Shown piece by piece: positions 43,451 through 52,319 of a stretch of 64,000 nt of DNA (position 1 is its first letter; each line of letters begins with the position of its first letter). The notes beneath the pieces were generated by a model. The model was not told where the DNA came from. It searched no databases and saw only the letters and a program-made list of their open reading frames with translations. Location: the NCBI RefSeq assembly GCF_012641265.1, contig NZ_JABAHZ010000001.1:372001-436000 (forward strand), in the 5' to 3' direction. A program made the position numbers and the translations under genes. The stretch is from Chitinophaga eiseniae. Lineage in GTDB: Bacteria; Bacteroidota; Bacteroidia; Chitinophagales; Chitinophagaceae.

Positions 43451-44022
43451 TAGTTTGATGTTTTAAAACGTCGACTATCTTTATCTGTTAAGAGAGTAGA
43501 AGAGCAAAGCCGCAGAATACGTTAAGTAGTTTGTAGCTTTGCTTTTACTTTTCTATGTACCGGATAGTAGCAACCCAAGCTGAGTTTCCACTTTATTTTC
43601 TAATTATACCCTTAATAAACCATCCAGGATGGGATATGGTAGCAAGAACTCCATTAACGTAGATATACGCAAAAAATGAGTATACTTACGTGTTAAGAAT
43701 TGTAGGCATTGTTTGTATTTTGCAGAAAAGTAAGTCTTTAATATAGTTAACAGCGAAAATCCAGGTTGATCGTTCATCTGTATATCTGCCCAAGTAAGTT
43801 TGTCCCTATTGTGAAAAGTAAGATATCCGTTATGTGAAGATGTTAGATACGCAGTATTCCATGAACAATATACACCGAAGATTGTTGTGAATGACAATTA
43901 TCTCAATCCAAAATTAGAAGTGAAGAGAATCGCCGGGTTTAGTCTTCCAGATAACATACCTATTTTAACGTAACAGATAATCCTATACACTCGCTTAAAA
44001 TCTAAATAAAGCTACATCCCCA
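43451..44022. other. AT-rich intergenic region before the giant operon
   Basis: About 570 bp without a convincing gene. A minus-strand frame of 97 codons (43604-43897) has no recognisable motif and atypical composition, and I do not accept it as a gene. The promoter of the following six-gene operon should lie here, but no full TTTG-N19-TAnnTTTG match was found, so it may need an alternative sigma factor or an activator. Confidence 0.5.
43503..43543 (+). terminator. Possible terminator of the RRM gene
   Basis: AGCAAAGC (43503-43510) pairs with GCTTTGCT (43536-43543), followed by TTTACTTTTC. The 25-base loop is long, so support is moderate. Confidence 0.4.
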
Positions 44023-46821
44023 ATGAGCTGCAAACTGACCTTCAAAATAGACATGGACTTTGGTGCCGATGTAACAGCCGGTAAAAATCCCAGGGCTGAT
44101 CTGGAAACATACCTGCGTCAGCATCCTTTCAACTCCAGCTATCAATTGTACCTGTTGATTTGTGATTTTTTGATTAAGAATGCCGCGAATTATGAGTTTA
44201 TAGATACTGAGATAGGCGACTTGAAGATAGTAGGTACAATACCTTGTAAATCAATAAATTTTGCCCTTACTGAGCAGGCCAAACTAAGGTGGATTGATGG
44301 TAAAAAGACGGTACTCGACGATTTTCTTATTTTCCTTAAGAAGCCGGCTACAAAGGTGATCATTACCTCCGTTTTTGGAGGAGATAATTTCGAGCGGCTG
44401 GTGATCGGACTGGCAGGTAAAGACTTGCCTTTGCCTACGCCCGCTTCTGTGATTGCAGTGGCTGACACACTTAGAAAACTATATGTCCCTGCTGGTAATT
44501 TTATGAGTCTGTTTAGGTTAAGGGACGACGCTATCAGAGATGTGCTTCCAGTTTTTTTAAACGCGGCCAACATAAATAAGGGACTTAAGCTGGGCTTTAT
44601 AGGATGTCTTATGGACCGGATGATGGGGCGTGCTAAAAAGAGACGTAATGACAAAGCCCGTATTGATAAATTGCGGCTTAAAATAGGATTATTGGCCAGG
44701 CCTAAAGAAAGCTATTTTAAAACCTATACGGAAAATCTCGGGGAAGTCAAGGAAAAATTGATAGCAATGGCATGTCCGAATGCCGGTCAGGGAACAATAC
44801 CGGCAGATCTGTTCACTAACAAGGATCTTTATTTTTTAGACAAAATATCAGAAGTTATCATACCGGCAGTTGATGATTTCCAGCAAGTTGTTTTCGACAG
44901 TACGTATTACAACAAGCTGTCGAGAATATCCATGGATAACTTTAATACCTTTGTTGCGGAAGAAACGAAAGCAAATATTAGCGTGCTTTATGAGTTACTG
45001 GCTACAATGTTGGATAGCATCAGCGTGGAGTGTGTTTATACCAAAAATAACCAAAATACCAACTATGTTTTTAACCTGTATTCTTTCTTTGGGCTGAAAA
45101 CATATGTGGGAAAAGTGACGGGGGCTAATTTTCCGGGCGACGATTACATGTATTGCCAGGATAATACAATAGACATTCCGCTTAATGAACAGGGGAGCGA
45201 TAAAATCTCGTTTTATAATACGCAGGATAATATATATTTATATGGTGCAGATAAGAATGTTATTCCTTTCGATTCGCCTGCATTCCCACAATTATTTGGT
45301 GTAAATAATCAGGTCACCTACACCGGGCTGGAAACGGGGAAAGACGTCGGATACATGCAATTAAAATTATGGATGTATTCCCAGTTCCGCACCAATACCC
45401 AAATGGGAAGAGAGGGTATTGGGATGATCATTAATTTTCAAAGAACCTATCAGCCTTTTTATGTTTATAATGATACGGACAAAACCCTGGTAACACACTT
45501 GATTAATCCCGTGGAAACGGGCGGGGGCGGATCTATCGGCAGATGTGAACAGCCAGCAAAGGAAAATTATTTGTGGTATTTTGCCGGTAACATAAATAAG
45601 CTTATCACAGAAGCAAGAGTGGTGCTCCAGAACGCAGCATTTACATTCAACGATTTCCATCTGGCTACTTATATAGGTATTGAAAAAAAAGGGACCGCTT
45701 TACCGGGCAATTCCCTGGAGAGATGGTGCCGTGGGCTTAAACCAACTGCCAATGGCAGATATTTCAATTTGACGCTCCCTAATAAATCAGTTTTCCGCTA
45801 TTACCTTTGTAACATGCCTTATGTACCGGTTGCGGGAAGAACAGTTAATGTGGTGAATAGTGACCGGCTTACCAACTTTCAATTTTTTTACTACAGAAGG
45901 GCAATGCTTCCTGCCGGCGAAGACCCGGGATCTGAATACTATAAAATAGTGAAGAGTAGTGATGGCGGATTTGAAAATGTAAGTTTGCCGGTGCCCCTTC
46001 AGATGCCTGCTGTATATGCAGCATTTGTTGCTTTCAAGAAAAAAAGCAATACCATTAAGAATAAAGGCAATTATTTAAAGGCCAATAAAAAAATGCGAGC
46101 AGCAGCAGGGGCGGTAATGGCAAGTATCTATCCATTCTATAAGAATAGTGTAGCTCTTTCCAATAACAATCTTAGCGCAACAACTTTTTTTAACAGCGTA
46201 ACTGAATATAGTACTGAAGCTGTTAATTCCTGGCAGCTTATTAAATCCGTTAGAGACACAGATGAACCGGGAGAGATCACGCAGGAATGGTGCCATTTGC
46301 TGGGACATGGCGATGGCGGAGATGAGCGGGTGGGAAATTTTGTTTCCGGTAGCAGGGATTGTAATAGCGAACAGTTATCTATTGAAACCGGGCAAAGAAT
46401 GACCACCCACAATGGCGCTTACAAGAACCTGTTTATGCTGAAAACAACCGCTTATTTATTGTCAGATTCTTCCATGGAAGTAAAAGCCGGCGGTAAAACC
46501 TATCTGGGCACATCACTTCAATCTGTTATTCGAAAGGCTTATACCAACCTGGCCATCAAGGATAAACCAAAAACGGAGGCGGAAATGCAGAAAACGGTGA
46601 CAAACGCCCCTGTAGCCGGTTTTATAAGATACAAGATTTTTTTACGTGCTAATGTAAATCAACCTTTTCAAAAGGTATTTGACTACGCGTTTGAAGGGCA
46701 AAGCGAGTTTTTTGATATTAACCAGTTTCGTATTATTTCAGCTACATTGTTGTATTTGCTAAATAAGGAAGCTTTCTATAAAGGCTTGTATCAATCCATG
46801 AACCCTGTAGCTACGAAGTAA
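44023..46821 (+). CDS. Large protein with a predicted His-Me-finger nuclease signature
   Basis: Protein of 932 residues, first gene of the giant operon, without a signal peptide or membrane segments. Most of it (1-740) resembles nothing I can name. Near the C-terminus, WCHLLGHGDGGDERVGNF (about 757-773) followed by GSRDCNSEQLSIETGQR (776-792) gives the order H758...H762...N772...N781...E783/E788. That order and spacing resemble the GH...N...N...E signature of DNA/RNA non-specific endonucleases with a beta-beta-alpha metal (His-Me) finger, which occur as toxin or effector domains. About 140 residues follow, with AKLLYLLNKEAF-type helices at the end. The next gene starts 11 bp downstream. The nuclease assignment is inference from motif; the protein itself is clearly a real gene. 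Confidence 0.85.
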   Translation: MSCKLTFKIDMDFGADVTAGKNPRADLETYLRQHPFNSSYQLYLLICDFLIKNAANYEFIDTEIGDLKIVGTIPCKSINFALTEQAKLRWIDGKKTVLDDFLIFLKKPATKVIITSVFGGDNFERLVIGLAGKDLPLPTPASVIAVADTLRKLYVPAGNFMSLFRLRDDAIRDVLPVFLNAANINKGLKLGFIGCLMDRMMGRAKKRRNDKARIDKLRLKIGLLARPKESYFKTYTENLGEVKEKLIAMACPNAGQGTIPADLFTNKDLYFLDKISEVIIPAVDDFQQVVFDSTYYNKLSRISMDNFNTFVAEETKANISVLYELLATMLDSISVECVYTKNNQNTNYVFNLYSFFGLKTYVGKVTGANFPGDDYMYCQDNTIDIPLNEQGSDKISFYNTQDNIYLYGADKNVIPFDSPAFPQLFGVNNQVTYTGLETGKDVGYMQLKLWMYSQFRTNTQMGREGIGMIINFQRTYQPFYVYNDTDKTLVTHLINPVETGGGGSIGRCEQPAKENYLWYFAGNINKLITEARVVLQNAAFTFNDFHLATYIGIEKKGTALPGNSLERWCRGLKPTANGRYFNLTLPNKSVFRYYLCNMPYVPVAGRTVNVVNSDRLTNFQFFYYRRAMLPAGEDPGSEYYKIVKSSDGGFENVSLPVPLQMPAVYAAFVAFKKKSNTIKNKGNYLKANKKMRAAAGAVMASIYPFYKNSVALSNNNLSATTFFNSVTEYSTEAVNSWQLIKSVRDTDEPGEITQEWCHLLGHGDGGDERVGNFVSGSRDCNSEQLSIETGQRMTTHNGAYKNLFMLKTTAYLLSDSSMEVKAGGKTYLGTSLQSVIRKAYTNLAIKDKPKTEAEMQKTVTNAPVAGFIRYKIFLRANVNQPFQKVFDYAFEGQSEFFDINQFRIISATLLYLLNKEAFYKGLYQSMNPVATK

Positions 46822-46832
46822 AAAATTATCAG

Positions 46833-49800
46833 ATGCCTGATATTGAAACATTGACCCTATTTTCAACAGTTGTCCAGGAGATAGCTGCCCAACGCGATAT
46901 CCCGTTGGACGGTAACCTGGTTGGGCAAACAGCTGTTGACCGGTTCCGCAAGGAAATTACGCCTGAATCCTGCGTGCTATCCAATTGCACTGTACTGGAA
47001 GCCGGAACGTCACATCTGCTTTTTTCAGCTACCATCAAAAGTTTGCTATCCTGCACGGATGTCAGGGCTAAAATTTTGCTTTTTGATATAGACGCAACAA
47101 CGGCGGCAGACGATGAAAGCATCCGAAAACTGTTACTGTTCCTGTATTTTCCGGCCACCTTTTTGCCAGATAGCCTGTTCCGGCATTTTGCCATAGGGCA
47201 GGAGGTAATCGAAGATGCTTCAGCCGACAGCGCCATACTGGAGCTGAGTTTTAGTGATAAAGATGCGCCGGTGTTGTTTTTTTCTTCCACAGACAGCATC
47301 CGGGATTTTACGGAATATCCCTCCGCCTTTGAAGCAATAAAGCCCTGGAAAGACGTTGAAAAAGGAACTTATTGTAACCTGTCCGCAGCGTTGGACGTGG
47401 AAACAGCAGCAGCGCTGAACGTTTTATCGATCCCCGGTACCTTTATCCTGGAAGGAGCGATTGATGGCGATACTGGCGTGCTGTCGCTGGTATATTCTTT
47501 AAATATTACCAAAACTTTCGGCCCTTTTTCTTTCTCACTGAAAAGCCTGGACATCGGTGTTAACCTCGCCTCACCCGGGCTTTCCCTCCCGGCTTTTGGG
47601 TTGTCTGCACACCTGGACTTCGGTATCGGCGTAGCTGATCTCAGTGCTTATATCGATATTATTAGCCATGAGCTGAGTTTCCAGGTAGAAGACATCCATA
47701 TTGCGATGAATGCCTTGGATACTTTTGCCGGTAAATTTGCAGGAGCAGCATTAACAGACCTCACCGACCTGCTACCTGGTTCAGTGACAGCGTACGGTGT
47801 ATTTTATGTGGCTTTAATGCAGGCGGTTATCTCGCTGGACGATGGACATGTGAACCAGGTTGGTTTTCAGTTGACCACTGAAAAAGCTATTCCGCTAATA
47901 GATAATGTAGTCACACTCTCTCCTTATTTTACCTTCGATGTATGGGAACCTTTTAATGATGACAACCGTGACATTGATATTCGTATCGATGGAGCATGGG
48001 AATTAGGTACTTCTTTCTTTGACCTGGTTGTCCTAACACAAACAACAGCAGACGGAAAAACAGATTACCAGGTCTCAGGCGCTTTGCGCCAGGGGCAAAC
48101 ATTAGACGTTGGTGCGCTTACAGATAAGGTGTTTGGAAAAGAAGTAATTCCTGCCGGGCTGGAGATCGTAGATTTTGAGTTTGATGCTTCGGTAAATGAT
48201 CAAAGCCTTGATATTTCGCTGGACGTCCTTTCCGACTGGGACTTGCAGTTGGGCGGCGCTGCCTTTGCCATAGAAGAAGTAGAGCTGTCGCTTTCCTATG
48301 CTAATAAGGAGGTAACGGAATGCGCTATATATGGAAGACTGGAATTATTCAGTCTGGATATGGCTATTAGTGGCGACTATAGTAAAGAGAACGGATGGGT
48401 CATCTCCGGAGGGCTGGCGCCTGATGAACAGTTAGCGATCAGCACACTGCTACCGGAAGTGATACAAACGTTTCAGTCGGCAAAGCCTGCGGCGATGATG
48501 GATAGCGTGAAGCAGCTGGTGGGCGACATGACAGTACAGAGCCTTTTAATAGTGTATAGTATTGGTCAGGGCACACTTTCGGTATTTACGGAGCTGGATA
48601 ACGTATTGCATTTTCCATGCTTGTCCATAAATAAAATCATTAACCAGGTAACGGTTACAGATACTGTATTAACCGGTAATTGCCTTGTAAACCTCACTGT
48701 TGGCGGAGTAGACATCTTTCTGAATACGGAGAAAAAAGATGAGGACTTAATTTTTTCCGGCGGCTTGCCTGTAAACACCTTACTGCCGGCTGGGAGATTA
48801 GTGGATGACATATTCGCAAAGTTTACCGGTGTCAGCTTGCCTGGGTTTCTTTCCGGCATCACTGTCAGCATGCTGAATATCGTTTATAATACGGCCACCC
48901 GGGATTATGCTTTCGCTATTAAAGGAACAATGAAAGTGGGCGATAGTACGCCGGTGATCTCCCTGGATATCCGTATGGTGCATGCCACGGATCAATCGTA
49001 TACGCAGAAAATTAATGCTGCTATAGATACCCGGACCAGCCTGGCAGATATGGCGGTGTCTTTTGGTTTCAACGGAACTGCTGTTCCGGGAATTTTAAAT
49101 GATCTCATTTTCTCAGGCGTCAGTTTTTCCTACGACAGCGCCACCGGGATAACGAAATATAACGGCAGCGGTACGATTGTTATTGAAGATCAGACAGTAC
49201 AGTTACAATTGACCGTTGACCAGGCGGGTGATAAAGCGCACTATGAAGGTAACTTTACCTGGCTATCCGATCCGGATGATAAAAGCAGTGGGCTGCACTT
49301 CCTGCTGGAATCGGTAAAAGATATTTCCGTTTCTTCGATGGAGTTAACGCTTGTCTTTACTATAAAGGGCGTTAGTATTGATCTGAAAGCCAGTGCTACT
49401 GATAATGAAGATGCAGGTGTGAAAGTTGCTGATAAGCAGTTCAGTGGTAGTACCAGCCATCTCAATTTATCCGTTACAGACGTGCTGGACGACTTGTTGC
49501 AAGCCCTTTGCCCGGATTATAAAACCTTTATTCCCGTTGCTTTTATCCCGGATATTGTAATACAGGATATATACATTACCTATGATGGTAAAGCAAAGCA
49601 AACAAATGTAGCGGCGCTTATTACTGCCGGAGGTAAAGTGATAAAAATATTTTTCCAGCGCCAGTCTAAAAGCAATACTCTTCCGAATGGTGGTTATGCA
49701 TTTGGTATAACAGCAGATATGGCCGGCCTTGGAGATTTACCGCTCGTTGGAGGCGAATTAAAAGAGGTGAGTCTTAATGGAACTGGGTTTGTATATACTT

Positions 49801-52304
49801 CCGGCGCAGGAGATTTTTTCCTCCCACAAATTGTTGCTGCGTTTTCAGACACTACATCAGCATCCGACGGGAAACTGGTGCTATCAGCCACCAGTAAGAG
49901 CTTCAGTAAAGGCTTTAATCTTATCGGTGAAATTGATATACCCGGTTATGGATCTTTTTTCCTGTCGCTTCCACCAGGTGGTCTGAGTCTTCCTGCTGCA
50001 TCAGCTTCTGTACAAACCCCGGCTGATACCGCCGAAACAGGCGCTATGGTAAAATGGTTTCAGTTAGGACAAAAACTGGGACCAGTTACGGTAAACAAAC
50101 TAGGATTTGCCTACAACCTGGGTAACAGTAAGAAAATAGCATTGCTCATTGATGGGGATCTTGCAGCCGGAGGACTGGACCTGGCGCTGCAAGGGATGGG
50201 AATAAGTATTCTTCCCACGGATCTGTTTCACGGTAAAGTGGATTCCCTGTCTTTCCAGTTATCCGGCCTGGGGCTAACGTTTGAGAAGGGACCTGTTGAG
50301 ATTAGCGCCGCGTTTACACGCTCTACTCAAAAAATAAACAACGTAGATGTGGATGTGTATAATGGGGGCGTTATTTTAAAAATGGAGGAATGCATGATCA
50401 CCGGTATTGGCTCCTATGCTAAAACAGGTAATGATGCATCCCTTTTTATTTTCGGTTTGTATGAAGGCAATATCGGAGGACCCGTTTTCTTTTTTGTAAC
50501 AGGAATTGCCGTTGGTTTTGGGTATAATAGAAAGGTAAATATTCCTGCTGTTAACGAGGTTCATCAGTTCCCGCTGGTGGCAATGGCGATGCAGCCTGAT
50601 GCATCCAAAGGGATTGCTGAAGTACTCAGCAGCCTGGAAACGAGAGACAGTAATGGGAATCTTCCGATAGAAATAGCCACTGGTGAATACTGGCTGGCAG
50701 CAGGTATCAAATTCACTTCTTTCAAAATTGTAGAGTCCTTTGTGTTGCTGACAGTAAACTTCGGACATGATGTTGAATTTGCAATACTTGGATTGTCCAG
50801 GTTGACATGGCCGGAGAAGAGTATTCTCCCATCCCCGATCGTATACGTAGAACTTGCGGTGCTGGCCCATTTTGGACCAGGTAGCGAAGTAATTGCCATA
50901 GAAGGTATTCTCACACCCAACTCTTACCTGCTTTCGAGAAGTTGTATCTTAACGGGTGGCTTTGCCTGCCATAGCTGGGTGGCTGGTGAACATGAAGGTG
51001 ATTTTGTTATTACGCTGGGAGGGTATCATCCTAAATTTAAAAAACCAGGTCATTACCCTGTCGTGCCGAGATTGGGCTATGTATGGAAAATAGGCAGCCT
51101 GCTCTCCATCACCGGGGAAATGTATTACGCACTTACCCCTACCGCTATTATGGCCGGGGGAAGGATGGAAGTCCTTTTCCAGATATCTGTACTCAGTGCT
51201 TCGCTTACGGTATGGGCCAATATGCTGATATCGTGGGCGCCCTTCCAATATTCCCTGGATATAGGCGTTTGCGTTAAAATAGATGCGCATATCACTATCT
51301 TCTTTGTCAGTGTCCATTTCAGCCTGGAAATGGATGCAACACTTCATATATGGGGGCCGCCTTTTGCCGGGGAAGCGTATGTAGACTGGACGATATTTTC
51401 ATTTACCATACCTTTTGGCGCCTCGGATAAAACAGCGCCGGCGCCTTTGGAATGGAAACAGTTTTCAGGTACTTATCTTCCGCCTGCCCCGATCAATATA
51501 GTTATTAGCAGGGGTATTATCAAACAGATAAAAGACCCGGGGGATAACCAGCAGGTAAAATATACGACTATTAATCCGCACGAGCTGCGACTGGATATTA
51601 ACACTATTATCCCGGTTAATAATTTATTCATCAACGGCGTGGAACTGCAGGATACTATTCCTATGCAATCGGGTACAGGTACCGTTATCACCAGGGATAA
51701 TGTTGCCGTAAATAATACTTATGGAGCGAGGGAGAAAGCGTTAGGGATCAGGCCTTGTGGACTGAATAGTGATGATCACCTCGCGTTTGGTATGAACGTA
51801 ACTGTCAGACTAGGTGATATAGAGCAGGAAATGACTATCGCCTGCATTGCCAAAGGGGTAGCAGATGCGCTTTGGGGGAGCGAGGTGAGCACCACAAACA
51901 ACCAGGATCCCGGTACGGCAAAGGTGGTGGAAAACGTATTGTCCGGTTTAACGATCTGTCCGCCGGCCTTACAGCATGTTTCCAGTATCCGTGAACTGGA
52001 TTTTTCCCAATTGTTTGACAGATCAGAAACACTGTTTACCTGGAAGCAGGAGCTGGCCGAAACAGGAAAGGCCTATCATGCCTATGATGTATTTGATACG
52101 ATCAGTACAAGCTTTGATAGCGCTGATGTTGTCAGTGAAAGAAATCGCTTGCTGGATTTGTTTAACAAGGCTACAGGCGCAGCCCTGACAACAGATGAGA
52201 CAGATATGAGCAGCATGATGGCATCTCCGGCAGACTATTTTACAGCTCCGCCGGTACTTTGTCTGACTGGTCAAATACCCCAATATCCAACTGATACACA
52301 ATAA
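46833..52304 (+). CDS. Giant beta-rich DUF6603-type protein
   Basis: Protein of 1823 residues without a signal peptide. The first 1000 residues consist of successive beta-rich modules, each with a helix-like LP..L..I segment and a strand set of the type SMLNIVYNTATRDYAFAIKG; at least four or five can be followed by eye (for example near residues 410, 560, 680, 750 and 900). The region from about 1000 to 1560 carries the features I associate with DUF6603: GNIGGPVFFFVTGIAVGFGYN (FFFVTG core near residue 1220), then FGPGSEVIAIEGIL and a run of long amphipathic strands ending near HIWGPPFAGEAYVDW. The C-terminal domain contains GVADALWGSE, also typical. The function of DUF6603 is unknown. The neighbours are eleven and fifteen bases away. 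Confidence 0.88.
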   Translation: MPDIETLTLFSTVVQEIAAQRDIPLDGNLVGQTAVDRFRKEITPESCVLSNCTVLEAGTSHLLFSATIKSLLSCTDVRAKILLFDIDATTAADDESIRKLLLFLYFPATFLPDSLFRHFAIGQEVIEDASADSAILELSFSDKDAPVLFFSSTDSIRDFTEYPSAFEAIKPWKDVEKGTYCNLSAALDVETAAALNVLSIPGTFILEGAIDGDTGVLSLVYSLNITKTFGPFSFSLKSLDIGVNLASPGLSLPAFGLSAHLDFGIGVADLSAYIDIISHELSFQVEDIHIAMNALDTFAGKFAGAALTDLTDLLPGSVTAYGVFYVALMQAVISLDDGHVNQVGFQLTTEKAIPLIDNVVTLSPYFTFDVWEPFNDDNRDIDIRIDGAWELGTSFFDLVVLTQTTADGKTDYQVSGALRQGQTLDVGALTDKVFGKEVIPAGLEIVDFEFDASVNDQSLDISLDVLSDWDLQLGGAAFAIEEVELSLSYANKEVTECAIYGRLELFSLDMAISGDYSKENGWVISGGLAPDEQLAISTLLPEVIQTFQSAKPAAMMDSVKQLVGDMTVQSLLIVYSIGQGTLSVFTELDNVLHFPCLSINKIINQVTVTDTVLTGNCLVNLTVGGVDIFLNTEKKDEDLIFSGGLPVNTLLPAGRLVDDIFAKFTGVSLPGFLSGITVSMLNIVYNTATRDYAFAIKGTMKVGDSTPVISLDIRMVHATDQSYTQKINAAIDTRTSLADMAVSFGFNGTAVPGILNDLIFSGVSFSYDSATGITKYNGSGTIVIEDQTVQLQLTVDQAGDKAHYEGNFTWLSDPDDKSSGLHFLLESVKDISVSSMELTLVFTIKGVSIDLKASATDNEDAGVKVADKQFSGSTSHLNLSVTDVLDDLLQALCPDYKTFIPVAFIPDIVIQDIYITYDGKAKQTNVAALITAGGKVIKIFFQRQSKSNTLPNGGYAFGITADMAGLGDLPLVGGELKEVSLNGTGFVYTSGAGDFFLPQIVAAFSDTTSASDGKLVLSATSKSFSKGFNLIGEIDIPGYGSFFLSLPPGGLSLPAASASVQTPADTAETGAMVKWFQLGQKLGPVTVNKLGFAYNLGNSKKIALLIDGDLAAGGLDLALQGMGISILPTDLFHGKVDSLSFQLSGLGLTFEKGPVEISAAFTRSTQKINNVDVDVYNGGVILKMEECMITGIGSYAKTGNDASLFIFGLYEGNIGGPVFFFVTGIAVGFGYNRKVNIPAVNEVHQFPLVAMAMQPDASKGIAEVLSSLETRDSNGNLPIEIATGEYWLAAGIKFTSFKIVESFVLLTVNFGHDVEFAILGLSRLTWPEKSILPSPIVYVELAVLAHFGPGSEVIAIEGILTPNSYLLSRSCILTGGFACHSWVAGEHEGDFVITLGGYHPKFKKPGHYPVVPRLGYVWKIGSLLSITGEMYYALTPTAIMAGGRMEVLFQISVLSASLTVWANMLISWAPFQYSLDIGVCVKIDAHITIFFVSVHFSLEMDATLHIWGPPFAGEAYVDWTIFSFTIPFGASDKTAPAPLEWKQFSGTYLPPAPINIVISRGIIKQIKDPGDNQQVKYTTINPHELRLDINTIIPVNNLFINGVELQDTIPMQSGTGTVITRDNVAVNNTYGAREKALGIRPCGLNSDDHLAFGMNVTVRLGDIEQEMTIACIAKGVADALWGSEVSTTNNQDPGTAKVVENVLSGLTICPPALQHVSSIRELDFSQLFDRSETLFTWKQELAETGKAYHAYDVFDTISTSFDSADVVSERNRLLDLFNKATGAALTTDETDMSSMMASPADYFTAPPVLCLTGQIPQYPTDTQ

Positions 52305-52319
52305 AAACTATTTGCCGGT

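Noticed and set aside
43604..43897. 97-codon minus-strand frame before the giant operon
   Set aside because: No motif, no promoter-like element, unusual composition and surrounded by decayed DNA; treated as non-coding.
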